In this document: one piece after another, positions 24,654 to 32,281 of the stretch
Layout: the number at the start of each line of letters is the position of its first letter
How positions within the stretch are numbered: position 1 is the stretch's first letter
Source: an uncultured bacterium
GTDB lineage: Bacteria > Bacteroidota > Ignavibacteria > Kapaibacteriales > UBA4661
Length of the DNA: 64,000 bases
Reading direction: 5' to 3'
NCBI GenBank assembly: GCA_937899715.1
Contig: CALCNX010000070.1
Span: forward strand, 1-64,000
Notes under the pieces: model-generated
What the model saw: only the letters and a program-made list of their open reading frames with translations
Told to the model about the DNA's origin: nothing
Database searches by the model: none
Made by a program: the position numbers and the translations under genes

Positions 24654-26506
24654 AAAATGTCATTTATCAGCATCGTTGGAAGGCTCAGAATGGCTGGCGT
24701 TACGAGCTACGGTTTATTCCCTCGGACACCGTGCCACTTGCCTCGCCCATCATCAAAAATTTCCCGCCCAATGCCATTCTGACCAGCGATTTCAAATCCA
24801 CAACCGCTTTTGAAACGATACCGATTTCGCTCTACAACACGCCCGAACTGACGATAAAACTCAAGTTCTCGGCGCTTCCGAGTGAACTAAAAACGTGGAT
24901 TGTTGAATATGCCACTGAAACAGGCAGCATACCGCCCTTTGTGCCGCCAGATGTGAGCGGTGGTGTTTTGGGGCTTCTTGCTCAGATTATTGCATATTTG
25001 ATTTATGCTGTGCAGGTTATCGCCCAAAAACTTGGTCCCAAAGTACCGCTCTCAAACTTTTGGATTCTTTCAACGGATTTTGGTGATGAAGGTTTGTCAC
25101 AGGACAATTTTACGCGGGTTTTTGAGGGAGTGCAGAAGCGCGTTCCTACCTCAAAGTTCAAAGCAAAGAAGCAGCGCGACAGCGTTGAATTGACGGTAGA
25201 TATTACCGTTGTTCACGTCATCCGCGCTATTGCGGAGGCGCTCAATATGGCTGCGTTGGTGTCGCTGGCAGCATTTTTGCCGTCGTCGCTGGCGGCAGTG
25301 GCGCAAACGTACATTTACGACACATTTGTCAACGACGGCAATAGCGTACAATGGGCTCGTATGTTCAGCAATGGGCATACGTTTATGACTGTTCCTCTCC
25401 AAAATTTCCTCCTTTGGGTTCGAGATGAACTGCAAAAATGGTATAGGAAACTATCACGCGACAACGCGGCTATCTTTGCTTTTGACCTCGCAATACCGCA
25501 TACATTCTATGCTCAAACTGCTGAAAGCGACAATGCGCCGATAACGGAAGTACCGTTCTCTGATTTACGGTTTATCGCTCAAATTCGGAAAACGGCGCTT
25601 GGAGAAAGCATCGGCGGCTTGCTCTCCAACGACAAAGACCACGGGTGGGGCAACGGCGATATGTTTGCAAATATGTGGGACTGGTTCAACGATTTTGCGG
25701 AAAACTTTTACCTAAAACTTGTTCTTGTGCCAACGCTGAATGAGTGCCGGACAAACACGCTTACACTGCGGTTTGGCGGGATTTTGCAGAACGTACAAGC
25801 AGCAGCACATGATACTATTGCACTCACGCAGTTTATAGACTACGATTTTGACCTTGAGCAAGGCGGGAACACGATTCGTGCTGCAAAAAGTGATGAAATC
25901 CGTATGCCGTCCGAATCCGACCGCACCTCGACGTTTGCTGCTCAATCCGGCAGCCAGAGCGAGGTTGATTTTGCCTGTCATTTTTTCTTGCACAATCTTC
26001 CCACAGCCAGCGCTGAAACTGCCGACGATAGCGGGCAGTTTCTACAATCGGACGGCTTCAATGTCAATGCTCTCTATCACAACAATGCAATCATATCGCA
26101 GGGTGTGACACGGATTCACGAAGTGGTAAAAGTAGGCGATGGATTGACTATTTACCCCGTTGTTGTTGGTGATTATGTGGCAAAACCGAATGCTTTTGAG
26201 GGTACGGTAAATGATGCGTACCAGTGGACGGGTTACGCAGCGCAAACGCAGGAGAAGAGCGGCTTGCCAAATGCGGTATGCCGGGCAATGCAAAAACGGT
26301 TCGGGCATCGGTATATGTCGCTTTTGACGGGAAAAATCAAGATGCGTCCTGATTTGAACGGGTTATACGTGGGCGATGTTTTCCCGTTGGATATGTCGAT
26401 TGTGCCGGAGTTTGCAGCCTTTGGCAGTTATGCGGTCTTGCTCAAATGCGAGAGTGATTACAAAACAGGTCATGCCGACGTAGAATTTCTCACCATTCCC
26501 GACTAA
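24650..26506 (+). CDS. Large tail tip / baseplate hub-like protein
   Basis: A 618-residue protein in the tail-tip position. The N-terminal 90 residues are beta-rich (GWRYELRFIPSD, FETIPISLYNTPELTIKLKF). Two hydrophobic segments are visible (about residues 103-125, GVLGLLAQIIAYLIYAVQVI, and about 200-225), unusual for a baseplate protein and perhaps involved in membrane contact during ejection. The C-terminus (MRPDLNGLYVGDVFPLDMSI, ending DVEFLTIPD) resembles the closing domain of late-control/hub proteins. It is coupled to its neighbours by overlap and a 1-nt gap. The hub call is inference. Confidence 0.5.
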   Translation: MKNVIYQHRWKAQNGWRYELRFIPSDTVPLASPIIKNFPPNAILTSDFKSTTAFETIPISLYNTPELTIKLKFSALPSELKTWIVEYATETGSIPPFVPPDVSGGVLGLLAQIIAYLIYAVQVIAQKLGPKVPLSNFWILSTDFGDEGLSQDNFTRVFEGVQKRVPTSKFKAKKQRDSVELTVDITVVHVIRAIAEALNMAALVSLAAFLPSSLAAVAQTYIYDTFVNDGNSVQWARMFSNGHTFMTVPLQNFLLWVRDELQKWYRKLSRDNAAIFAFDLAIPHTFYAQTAESDNAPITEVPFSDLRFIAQIRKTALGESIGGLLSNDKDHGWGNGDMFANMWDWFNDFAENFYLKLVLVPTLNECRTNTLTLRFGGILQNVQAAAHDTIALTQFIDYDFDLEQGGNTIRAAKSDEIRMPSESDRTSTFAAQSGSQSEVDFACHFFLHNLPTASAETADDSGQFLQSDGFNVNALYHNNAIISQGVTRIHEVVKVGDGLTIYPVVVGDYVAKPNAFEGTVNDAYQWTGYAAQTQEKSGLPNAVCRAMQKRFGHRYMSLLTGKIKMRPDLNGLYVGDVFPLDMSIVPEFAAFGSYAVLLKCESDYKTGHADVEFLTIPD

Positions 26507-26507
26507 A

Positions 26508-27059
26508 ATGCCTACACAGCAAGCGGAGAAACGCCGCACAACGCAGCCTAAACACGAGGCAAAATATACGCCACCACCAAGCAAGAATGCGCTTTCGTAC
26601 AGAGGTGCGCTGACACGCTTGGTGTATTCGTACTCATCCGATGCGGTGCAATCCCCCACCGTTGCCGGAAAGACGTGGCACGACCACAATCTGAGTGTTC
26701 CTGTTGTTGACGATTCGCCGCTTGAAGAGGTAACAAATCAATCTCCGTTTGTACTCACAAGCAAAGGAGCGACGTACTACGTGCGAGTAACGGTGCGCTT
26801 TGAACCGAACCCGAATATCGGGCGGTTTCTGTTGGCGTGTCGGCGTGGCACACGAGACGCTGAAATTCCTGTTCTGGCAGTGCTGCAAAAGACCGACCCA
26901 ATCACGAGCGCTGCGTACTTGGAGATGGTCATGGAAGATGATTTCTACTTTGCGAAGGATGACGAGATGCGGATAGCGCTGCGATTTTTCAATGAATCCG
27001 CCAGCAATCAGACACTCAATGTGATATTCGCACAAATTGCGGTTGCGATACTGCAATAA
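26508..27059 (+). CDS. Last rightward phage structural gene, unknown
   Basis: A 183-residue protein starting 1 nt after the preceding stop. The first 45 residues are basic and disordered (KRRTTQPKHEAKYTPPPS); the rest is beta-rich (TYYVRVTVRFEPNPNIGRF, DDEMRIALRFFNES, LNVIFAQIAVAIL). It is the final gene of the rightward block before the convergent small genes. It may be a tail-tip or fibre attachment component; no motif supports a specific role. Confidence 0.5.
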   Translation: MPTQQAEKRRTTQPKHEAKYTPPPSKNALSYRGALTRLVYSYSSDAVQSPTVAGKTWHDHNLSVPVVDDSPLEEVTNQSPFVLTSKGATYYVRVTVRFEPNPNIGRFLLACRRGTRDAEIPVLAVLQKTDPITSAAYLEMVMEDDFYFAKDDEMRIALRFFNESASNQTLNVIFAQIAVAILQ

Positions 27060-27080
27060 GAAGAGCAACCCACTGAATTA

Positions 27081-27341
27081 TCAAGTGAGTTGTTCTGATT
27101 TGCGGTACACTTTGTATTCAGTCATATTCCATCGTTCCTTTGGTAAGGATTGAAAGCCCCACGAATAAGTGCGAGGAAAACGACCTTCGGCGTGTTCGTT
27201 GTACTTGACAAAAGAATATTTCGCTGTGACTCTGCGAACTGTGTAAACACTTGTGCTAACGAAACTTTTGATGAGAATTTTATCACCGACTTGAATTTCA
27301 TAGCCTTGTTCGGCTTCTATGTATTCTGATTTGTTGTTCAT
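27081..27341 (-). CDS. Small accessory protein A, unknown
   Basis: An 86-residue protein starting at the ATG complement 27339-27341 (MNNKSEYIEAEQGYEIQVGD). It is beta-rich and compact with an SH3-like flavour (GDKILIKSFVSTSVYTVRRV, AKYSFVKY). No family recognised. It is the second gene of the left module: a hairpin terminator lies just upstream of it, between it and gene B, so its expression probably depends on read-through. It converges on the phage tail operon with a 21-nt gap. Confidence 0.55.
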   Translation of the reverse strand: MNNKSEYIEAEQGYEIQVGDKILIKSFVSTSVYTVRRVTAKYSFVKYNEHAEGRFPRTYSWGFQSLPKERWNMTEYKVYRKSEQLT

Positions 27342-27370
27342 GATATAATGCCAAGAGAGTAAAAGAAAAA

Positions 27371-27391
27371 GCCCCGCTTGTGAAGCGGGGC
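27371..27391 (-). terminator. Hairpin terminator between accessory genes B and A
   Basis: GCCCCGCTT (27371-27379) pairs with AAGCGGGGC (27383-27391) around a 3-nt loop. Read on the minus strand it is followed by TTTTTCTTTT, a typical intrinsic terminator. The same stem sequence core occurs in the other module (28082-28099). Confidence 0.85.
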
Positions 27392-27400
27392 TACTTGTTG

Positions 27401-27661
27401 TTATTTGAGTTTGAAGCCTACCCAGTTGCCATTTTCGTCTAATCCCCTGTTTGCAAGTTGCTGTTTTGCGATAGCTTGCAAGTCCAGTGTTCCATTGGCA
27501 CAATGCAACAGCAGCCTCGTGGGAATGTCAGCGAATAAAAACCTTGGGTTGTCGGTATCACTTTCAATTTCATAGTCCGGGATTTCGTAGATGGTTCCGG
27601 CATTTTGCTCATAGAGCGGTTTTCCGATGTTGTCTTTGTGAATTACTGTTTGGCTTTGCAT
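27401..27661 (-). CDS. Small accessory protein B, unknown
   Basis: An 86-residue acidic protein (MQSQTVIHKDNIGKPLYEQN) with a short hydrophobic core (RFLFADIPTRLLLHC) and a C-terminal ALANRGLDENGNWVGF-like turn. No family recognised. It is the first gene after regulatory copy 1: a GGAG ribosome site lies 8 nt before the ATG, inside the repeated leader. Its size, isolation on the minus strand and private strong promoter are features often seen in phage morons or anti-defence genes, but no function can be read from it. Confidence 0.6.
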   Translation of the reverse strand: MQSQTVIHKDNIGKPLYEQNAGTIYEIPDYEIESDTDNPRFLFADIPTRLLLHCANGTLDLQAIAKQQLANRGLDENGNWVGFKLK

Positions 27662-27665
27662 ATTG

Positions 27666-27800
27666 CATTCTCCGAAAAGTTGTTTTTGGATGTGAAGCCG
27701 TTTGGTGTAGTTGGTAGCTTGTCAAACGGCTTCGTTTTTAATTACAATACAAATATACGTTACATGTGCAACGTATGCAAGGGAATTGTGAAAAAAAGAG
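27666..27800 (-). promoter_or_regulatory. Regulatory module copy 1: promoter, operator palindrome, 5'UTR hairpin
   Basis: Read on the minus strand this contains a -33 TTG (in CCCTTG), a 20-nt spacer, and a perfect Bacteroidota -7 box TATATTTG. The spacer holds an imperfect 18-bp palindrome, ACGTTACATGTGCAACGT on the + strand (27757-27774). Downstream, GAAGCCGTTTG and CAAACGGCTTC form an 11-bp stem with an 18-nt loop in the leader, followed by a CGGAGAA ribosome site. The whole 135 bp recurs at 28456-28590 with 8 mismatches; 81 bp nearest the gene are identical. Confidence 0.8.
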
Positions 27801-27818
27801 AAAAATCATTTTGAAAAA

Positions 27819-28067
27819 TCAGCCTTGTTGCGGCTTTGAAGGTTTTTGTTGATGAGCGCGAATCTTTTCCAGAGCGCTGTCATAGTAGTACATTTTGACA
27901 CGCCCATTTTCGACAGTTTGCTCAAAGTCCGACTCGTCTAAAATCGGTGCTTCATACCACTCAACCTTCCCCCCACGCTTGACTTCACGCCCTGTGCGGT
28001 ATTGGATAAGGCGGGCTTTGGATACGCCCGTGAGTTCGATCATTTGGTTTGTGCTGTATTTTTCCAT
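27819..28067 (-). CDS. Small helix-turn-helix protein C, candidate repressor
   Basis: An 82-residue protein. The N-terminus, YSTNQMIELTGVSKARLIQY, has the pattern of a MerR/excisionase-type winged helix-turn-helix, followed by KVEWYEAPILDESDF (wing and strand) and a helix (ALEKIRAHQQ). It is the second gene of the right module, downstream of gene D and a hairpin terminator, and lies directly upstream (minus strand) of regulatory copy 1. It is the only DNA-binding candidate in this cluster and so the best guess for the protein that binds the palindromes; excisionase is the alternative. Confidence 0.6.
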   Translation of the reverse strand: MEKYSTNQMIELTGVSKARLIQYRTGREVKRGGKVEWYEAPILDESDFEQTVENGRVKMYYYDSALEKIRAHQQKPSKPQQG

Positions 28068-28081
28068 TTGTAGAGAGAAAA

Positions 28082-28099
28082 GCCCCGCTTTCGCGGGGC
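28082..28099 (-). terminator. Hairpin terminator between accessory genes D and C
   Basis: GCCCCGC (28082-28088), loop TTTC, GCGGGGC (28093-28099); on the minus strand it is followed by TTTTCTCTC. It separates gene D from the HTH gene C by the same arrangement seen at 27371-27391. Confidence 0.8.
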
Positions 28100-28115
28100 G
28101 TTGCTGTTGCGTTAC

Positions 28116-28451
28116 TTATTCTGCCCAAGTATTCGGGTATCTCTCCAAAACAGATGCTTCGTAGATATAACCGTTCCCGTTGAGCAGCACATCTTCCCAC
28201 CAGCGTATGTCAAGCGCAAAGCGGCGTACACTGAATTTCATTATATCCTCATTTGAAATCCAGAAAAACAGGTCTTTTCTGCCACCTGCACCACCTTGAC
28301 CTGGCAAAGTTGTCACCTCTTCTGCAAAGCGTATCCGGCAGCCTGTTTCGTCGAGGATAAACTGCTCAAAATCGGCGGGTGTGCTATTACCAAGCATCGT
28401 CGCGGGCATTACGCAAAGCTGCGTAAAATTGTTGTTGGCTTCAGTTGCCAT
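28116..28451 (-). CDS. Small accessory protein D, unknown
   Basis: A 111-residue acidic protein (MATEANNNFTQLCVMPATML) with an FEQFILDETGCRIRFAEEV helix-strand segment, a glycine-rich LPGQGGAGGRKD loop, and a tryptophan-rich LDIRWWEDVLLNGNGYIYE end. The pattern around CRIRFAEEV resembles small proteins of unknown function found on phages and plasmids, but I cannot name a family. It is the first gene after regulatory copy 2 and has the same GGAG-plus-8 start arrangement as gene B. B and D show no obvious sequence similarity. Confidence 0.6.
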   Translation of the reverse strand: MATEANNNFTQLCVMPATMLGNSTPADFEQFILDETGCRIRFAEEVTTLPGQGGAGGRKDLFFWISNEDIMKFSVRRFALDIRWWEDVLLNGNGYIYEASVLERYPNTWAE

Positions 28452-28455
28452 AATC

Positions 28456-28590
28456 CATTCTCCGAAAAGTTGTTTTTGGATGTGAAGCCGTTTGGTGTAG
28501 TTGGTAGCTTGTCAAACGGCTTCGTTTTTAATTACATTTGCAATATACGTTTCACGTGTAACGTATGCAAGGGAATTGTGTAAAAAAGAG
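28456..28590 (-). promoter_or_regulatory. Regulatory module copy 2
   Basis: The second copy of the 135-bp element at 27666-27800, offset exactly 790 bp. The 5'UTR hairpin and ribosome-site region (28456-28536) are identical to copy 1. The palindrome is ACGTTTCACGTGTAACGT (28547-28564). The -33 TTG and 20-nt spacing are kept, but the -7 box reads TATATTGC, so this promoter is probably weaker or needs activation. Changes cluster in the -7 flank and palindrome centre, while the outer operator arms ACGTT/AACGT are retained. Confidence 0.75.
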
Positions 28591-28633
28591 AGAATTTCAT
28601 GCAAACGTCCCTCCAGCGTCCCCCAAAAAAGAA

Positions 28634-28657
28634 AAAGCCGCGATAAATCGCGGCTTT
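28634..28657 (-). terminator. Terminator of the tRNA-Arg transcript
   Basis: A perfect inverted repeat, AAAGCCGCGAT / ATCGCGGCTTT with an AA loop, abuts the tRNA 3' CCA. On the minus strand it continues into TTTTTC, so it ends transcription of rpsT and the tRNA. Confidence 0.8.
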
Positions 28658-28733
28658 GGTGCACCCGTAGAGATTCGAACTCCAAACCTTCTGATCCGTA
28701 GTCAGATGCTCTATCCAATTGAGCTACGGGTGC
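28657..28733 (-). tRNA. tRNA-Arg (anticodon ACG)
   Basis: The minus strand reads GCACCCGTAGCTC at the 5' end (28733) and closes with CGGGTGC plus discriminator A and encoded CCA (28657). The D-arm (GCTC...GAGC), anticodon stem TCTGA/TCAGA with loop CTACGGA (anticodon ACG), and T-arm around TTCGAAT all pair. The ACG anticodon, normally edited to ICG, reads CGN arginine codons. The 3' end points at the prophage, which makes this the probable integration target. It lies 16 nt downstream of rpsT in the same orientation. Confidence 0.95.
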
Positions 28734-28749
28734 AGGAAAATAGCGAGCC

Positions 28750-29013
28750 TTAGGCTGCTTTCTTCAACTTATTGATATGCGTAGCAAGTTTTGATTTGTG
28801 GTTTGCTGCATAATTTTTGTGGATGATACCTCTGTCCGCAATGCGGTCTAGTACCTGTGCTGCGCGGCGAAATTTTTGTTCTGCATCGGCAACTTCGGTT
28901 GAGGAGATAACATCTTTAATAGCACGCTTTGCCATGACTTTGTAGAAGCGATTATACGCTTGGCGTTTTACGTCTTGGCGAACGCGCTTTTCTGATGATA
29001 CGTGATTAGGCAT
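28750..29013 (-). CDS. rpsT: 30S ribosomal protein S20
   Basis: An 87-residue protein beginning MPNHVSSEKRVRQDVKRQAY, the conserved S20 start, and containing the GIIHKNYAANHKSKL signature near the C-terminus. S20 binds 16S rRNA in the lower body of the small subunit. Full length and intact; the basic helical composition is typical. It marks the return to host chromosome at the right of the prophage. The spacing to the tRNA and the shared direction suggest co-transcription. Confidence 0.96.
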   Translation of the reverse strand: MPNHVSSEKRVRQDVKRQAYNRFYKVMAKRAIKDVISSTEVADAEQKFRRAAQVLDRIADRGIIHKNYAANHKSKLATHINKLKKAA

Positions 29014-29112
29014 AACTTGTCTTTGTTTAAGTAGTAACTCTTTATGAACTGCTTGTTATCTAAAACAGACTTCAAACTTACTACTTTTTTATGAACAATG
29101 CAAATATTTTTT

Positions 29113-30576
29113 TTAGAATCGTACAACATACTGCACTGCTATTTGATTCAATGCCTGATTACTGAGGTATGAGGCTCCGTTATAGAGGAGATTATTAAAC
29201 GTGCGAAGGCTGAGACGATAGACAGCATCAAGCCTTGAATTCGGTGTAACATACACCCCGCCACCTGCACCGATAATGGATGTAACGCCACCCGTCTCCG
29301 ACTTCACATACGGCGAACTAATGTAGGAGTAACTTCCGCGCAGCACTAGCGGCATATTGGGAATATCGTACTCTGCACCAACCCCTGCTCTAAGCTGTGT
29401 TGTCAGAAGCGTTGTCGCGGCTTGCTGTATTGCTGTTGCATCAATCGCAGTGCCGGATGCCCGCACCGATGTAAAATCAGTAACCTCAGCACTGCCCGTG
29501 AAGGTGATACCCGCCACAAATGCCGACACACCCACATTGAGGCTCCATGGTATAGTAAAACGGATGGTTTGCGGGGTCGGGTCGTTGGGGTTGTAAAAGG
29601 CAGAATCACCCTTATCGAAAAAAGCGACGTTACTATTGCTTATCTGCTCAATGATACGATACTCAAGCGGCAGCGTAAAGGATGCACCCGCACGAATATT
29701 ATCCCCGAACCGCATCTGTGCTCCGGCAACGAGCTTGCTGCCCCCGATACTGTGGTCAACAAACTCCACCGCTTGCAGGCGCTGAAAGTCAATATCAGTC
29801 AGATTTCTCGTATCAAGACGCGTATAGCGGTTTTGAGCATCGCTTTCTTGAAAGACACGACGATAATTGTACTCGCCAAAGGTGCCGATAAAACTCAATC
29901 CGAGTGACAAGTTTTTGGTAACATCCACTCCCAAGCCGATACTCAGATTATTAATTGCACCGCGCTCACGAATACTCACATTTTGCTGAAGATTATTTCT
30001 GAGCGGTGTAATAAAACGCCCGTTCACCACATCTGCCAATGCTAATTCCCACGCCGGATTTCCATTCAAGGTAGCACTGTTTTGTCCTAAGACCCACGAG
30101 TTAATGAGGCTTGAGGTAGTATTAAAGCCTACGACCGAATCTCCACCGGAAAAATCACTTTCGCGCGAATAGCCGAAAGCAATCGTATAATTTCCGGCAT
30201 CGCCCACACGCACTGGAAAGGCAACGCCGATATGACCCAAGAAGGGTGATGTTCGATTGACGGAAGTGGCTGTGCCGAAGTGCGTCGCGGTGCTGTTATA
30301 GATATTAAACTGCCCGCTCACCGAAAATTCTGCCAGTGGAAGCATCGTCAGCCCCGCAGGATTGACGTAGAGCGCCGCGTAGTCGTCTGCAATGCCGGAA
30401 TAGGCGACTCCTAAAGCCCCGGCACGAGGGGTGATGAGTCCGTTCGGCTGTGCATATCGAAGTGCATCTTCAACATACACCGCTTGACTGTGCAATGGCA
30501 GCACGCCTGTTGCTATGACTATGCCCACTAAGACCAATAAAGCAAGCATCCTATTTTTTGCGCAATCCGTTTTCAT
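29113..30576 (-). CDS. OmpP1/FadL/TodX-type outer-membrane transport protein
   Basis: A 487-residue protein with a signal peptide (hydrophobic residues about 10-27, cleavage near LHSQA). The mature N-terminus, EDALRYAQPNGLITPRAGAL, then GVAYSGIADDYAALYVNPAG, has the FadL/OmpP1 hallmark (alternating AR.LG.AG.A.ADD..A.Y.NPAG). The rest is amphipathic beta strands, ending in the aromatic IAVQYVVRF, a C-terminal phenylalanine typical of barrels recognised by the Bam complex. It probably imports hydrophobic compounds such as fatty acids or aromatic hydrocarbons. No partner gene nearby indicates the substrate. Confidence 0.8.
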   Translation of the reverse strand: MKTDCAKNRMLALLVLVGIVIATGVLPLHSQAVYVEDALRYAQPNGLITPRAGALGVAYSGIADDYAALYVNPAGLTMLPLAEFSVSGQFNIYNSTATHFGTATSVNRTSPFLGHIGVAFPVRVGDAGNYTIAFGYSRESDFSGGDSVVGFNTTSSLINSWVLGQNSATLNGNPAWELALADVVNGRFITPLRNNLQQNVSIRERGAINNLSIGLGVDVTKNLSLGLSFIGTFGEYNYRRVFQESDAQNRYTRLDTRNLTDIDFQRLQAVEFVDHSIGGSKLVAGAQMRFGDNIRAGASFTLPLEYRIIEQISNSNVAFFDKGDSAFYNPNDPTPQTIRFTIPWSLNVGVSAFVAGITFTGSAEVTDFTSVRASGTAIDATAIQQAATTLLTTQLRAGVGAEYDIPNMPLVLRGSYSYISSPYVKSETGGVTSIIGAGGGVYVTPNSRLDAVYRLSLRTFNNLLYNGASYLSNQALNQIAVQYVVRF

Positions 30577-30675
30577 AGTTATTCACTCCATTTTTTTGTA
30601 CATGAATGTTTGAATCACATTCTTGAGTAAGGTTGTTGCAAAATGATAACTCTAAGTCTTGATGACAATTTATAA

Positions 30676-30719
30676 AAAAGGCAGGACAGAAAAGCGTTTC
30701 ACCCTTCTTTGCCCTGCCT
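30676..30719 (-). terminator. Probable terminator after the low-complexity lipoprotein gene
   Basis: Read on the minus strand, GGCAGG and CCTGCC form an outer stem enclosing an AAG...CTT inner stem and are followed by TTTTTTATAAA. The position between the lipoprotein gene (stop at 30824) and the FadL-like gene fits transcription termination of the former. Confidence 0.6.
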
Positions 30720-30823
30720 GATAGTATTCTATGCTAAAGTACTGCTTTGATTGTGCGCTGTTTTGCCACAGATAACTTCACAAAAACCAGTATTCCAAAA
30801 TATTTTCACAGCAAATGGTTGCC

Positions 30824-32023
30824 TTAGTGGCCACCTCGGCTCCGTGCACCGCCGCCAGAGGAGCCGCTTGTACTGCTACCACCGGAGGAGGAACCACTGC
30901 TACGAACACTGCTACCAGAAGAACTTCCGCCACCGGAATAACCGCCGGAGGATTTACCGCCCCAACTGCTGCTGCTGGAGGAACTATTATTGTACGAAGC
31001 ACCGCCGGAGTAGCCACCGCCACTGGAATACCCACCAAATGAACGCCCGCCCTGCGTGGTTGTTGGCGCAGACGGATAATAGCGTGTTGCCTCGCTACCA
31101 CCGTTGTAGCTGTTATACTTTGTGGTAGAGCCGCTGTAATAATTTGTGTAGTTACTTGCAGCATTACCCGATGCACCAGCACTGTATCCATTGTACTGGG
31201 AAGCGCGGTTATTGGGATTATTTTGCTTGTATTCTGCGCCCGTGCCCTGACCCCGCATCAATGCTCCGCCCGATGCTCCATTGGTATTGTATGAGCCAAT
31301 GTAAGTAGAGTTAGGACTTGACCCCGTGTATGCAGCAGCATTATTGCCGTATGCACGTTGTACTCCAGCATCACGCATCCGTGAAGGCGTGTAAATATCA
31401 CTCGTACCAATTCCTACCGTACCGTTATTCAAATTGTTATTGTACGACGTGAAGTTTTGGCTGCTCCAGTAGCCAAGGGGACGATAAAAACCAAAGGGTG
31501 TGTAAGCGCCAAAATATGGATTGTAGCGCTGCCACGGCGAGGAGTAGAACATAAAGGAACTGCCATAGCCCCAGAATGGGTCGTAGTAGCTGTTAAATGC
31601 CCAAGGGCTGGCACCCCAGCCGCTGTAACCATAACCGAAGGCAGAACTGACACCCCATGGGGAATTCCAGCCAAAACTATCGTATGCGCCCCAGAACCGG
31701 GCTGATGGGCGGGCAAACATACTCCAGCCGTCATACCAAGGGGTAACGACGGGAACAAAAGCAACTGCACTGCTCATCCCGCTTTGCATCGGATTCGTCC
31801 ATGCTTGCTGTGAAACTTCTTGCTCTGCTTCCGGTGCCGGAGCAGGTATATTATTGCGATACCCGAAATAATCGGATTTCGTGCCCTGTACACTGCTGCA
31901 ACCTACTGCCGTCGCAGCTATGACAGCAAGACAAACAAACAGTACGGCAGAAAGCACTAGTGTTCGATTACGCCCACCAAGACTATGCTGGGAAGTACGC
32001 GAGGAAATACTCAGATTGTTCAT
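30824..32023 (-). CDS. Low-complexity Ser/Gly/Tyr/Asn-rich lipoprotein
   Basis: A 399-residue protein. The N-terminus has a basic stretch, a hydrophobic segment (about residues 23-40) and a lipobox ATAVGCSS with cysteine near 42. The mature chain has aromatic- and Asn/Ser/Gly-rich repeats (FNSYYDPFWGYGSSFMFYSS, then YGNNAAAYTGSSPN) and ends in about 90 residues of almost pure Gly/Ser with final SRGGH. No enzymatic motif. Proteins like this in the phylum are often surface-exposed or adhesive; that is inference. The unusual composition means database hits would be unspecific. Transcribed away from 32282. Confidence 0.65.
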   Translation of the reverse strand: MNNLSISSRTSQHSLGGRNRTLVLSAVLFVCLAVIAATAVGCSSVQGTKSDYFGYRNNIPAPAPEAEQEVSQQAWTNPMQSGMSSAVAFVPVVTPWYDGWSMFARPSARFWGAYDSFGWNSPWGVSSAFGYGYSGWGASPWAFNSYYDPFWGYGSSFMFYSSPWQRYNPYFGAYTPFGFYRPLGYWSSQNFTSYNNNLNNGTVGIGTSDIYTPSRMRDAGVQRAYGNNAAAYTGSSPNSTYIGSYNTNGASGGALMRGQGTGAEYKQNNPNNRASQYNGYSAGASGNAASNYTNYYSGSTTKYNSYNGGSEATRYYPSAPTTTQGGRSFGGYSSGGGYSGGASYNNSSSSSSSWGGKSSGGYSGGGSSSGSSVRSSGSSSGGSSTSGSSGGGARSRGGH

Positions 32024-32281
32024 AGGTCGTCCCTCCTTGAAGAGAGAAAAAAAGGAGAATAGATGGATATTGTTAATTAGATGCTCAAGTAGTATAAAAA
32101 GTTTACTCTGACAAATAATAAAAGAATGATAATGTGGACGGTCGTAAAAAATAACTTACAGTGCTACAATTTTCCTTTAGGTATCTCGTATTTTAGATTG
32201 TAAATTGCACAGGATTTACCTGATTTCAAACAGATTTTTCTAAAATTATCACTCATTTTTTCATCATTGTGGAGACAAGCT

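Larger units (their letters stand above)
1..28656. mobile_element. Siphovirus-like prophage, left end outside the window
   Basis: Contiguous virion and lysis genes run from the left edge to 27059: endolysin, holin-like protein, tail fibre, terminase, portal, protease, capsid, connectors, tail tube, tape measure and tail tip. Four small minus-strand genes follow up to 28451. The right boundary is put at the 3' end of the tRNA-Arg at 28657-28733, because everything beyond it is ordinary host sequence (rpsT and outer-membrane genes) and the tRNA 3' end faces the prophage. No integrase, transposase, replication or main repressor gene is visible, so these presumably lie left of the window or are absent. 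The flexible-tail assignment rests on the HK97-type capsid, a very long tape measure and the lack of a sheath protein. Confidence 0.85.

Noticed and set aside
1..28656. Contractile-tail (myovirus) or Mu-like transposable phage
   Set aside because: No sheath, baseplate wedge, MuA/MuB or Mor genes are visible; MuF- and gpG-like domains also occur in ordinary siphophages with HK97 capsids.
30778..31191. Long open frame opposite the Ser/Gly-rich lipoprotein gene
   Set aside because: Its Val/Ala/Pro-rich sequence is the shadow of low-complexity Gly/Ser codons on the other strand; no ribosome site or family resemblance.
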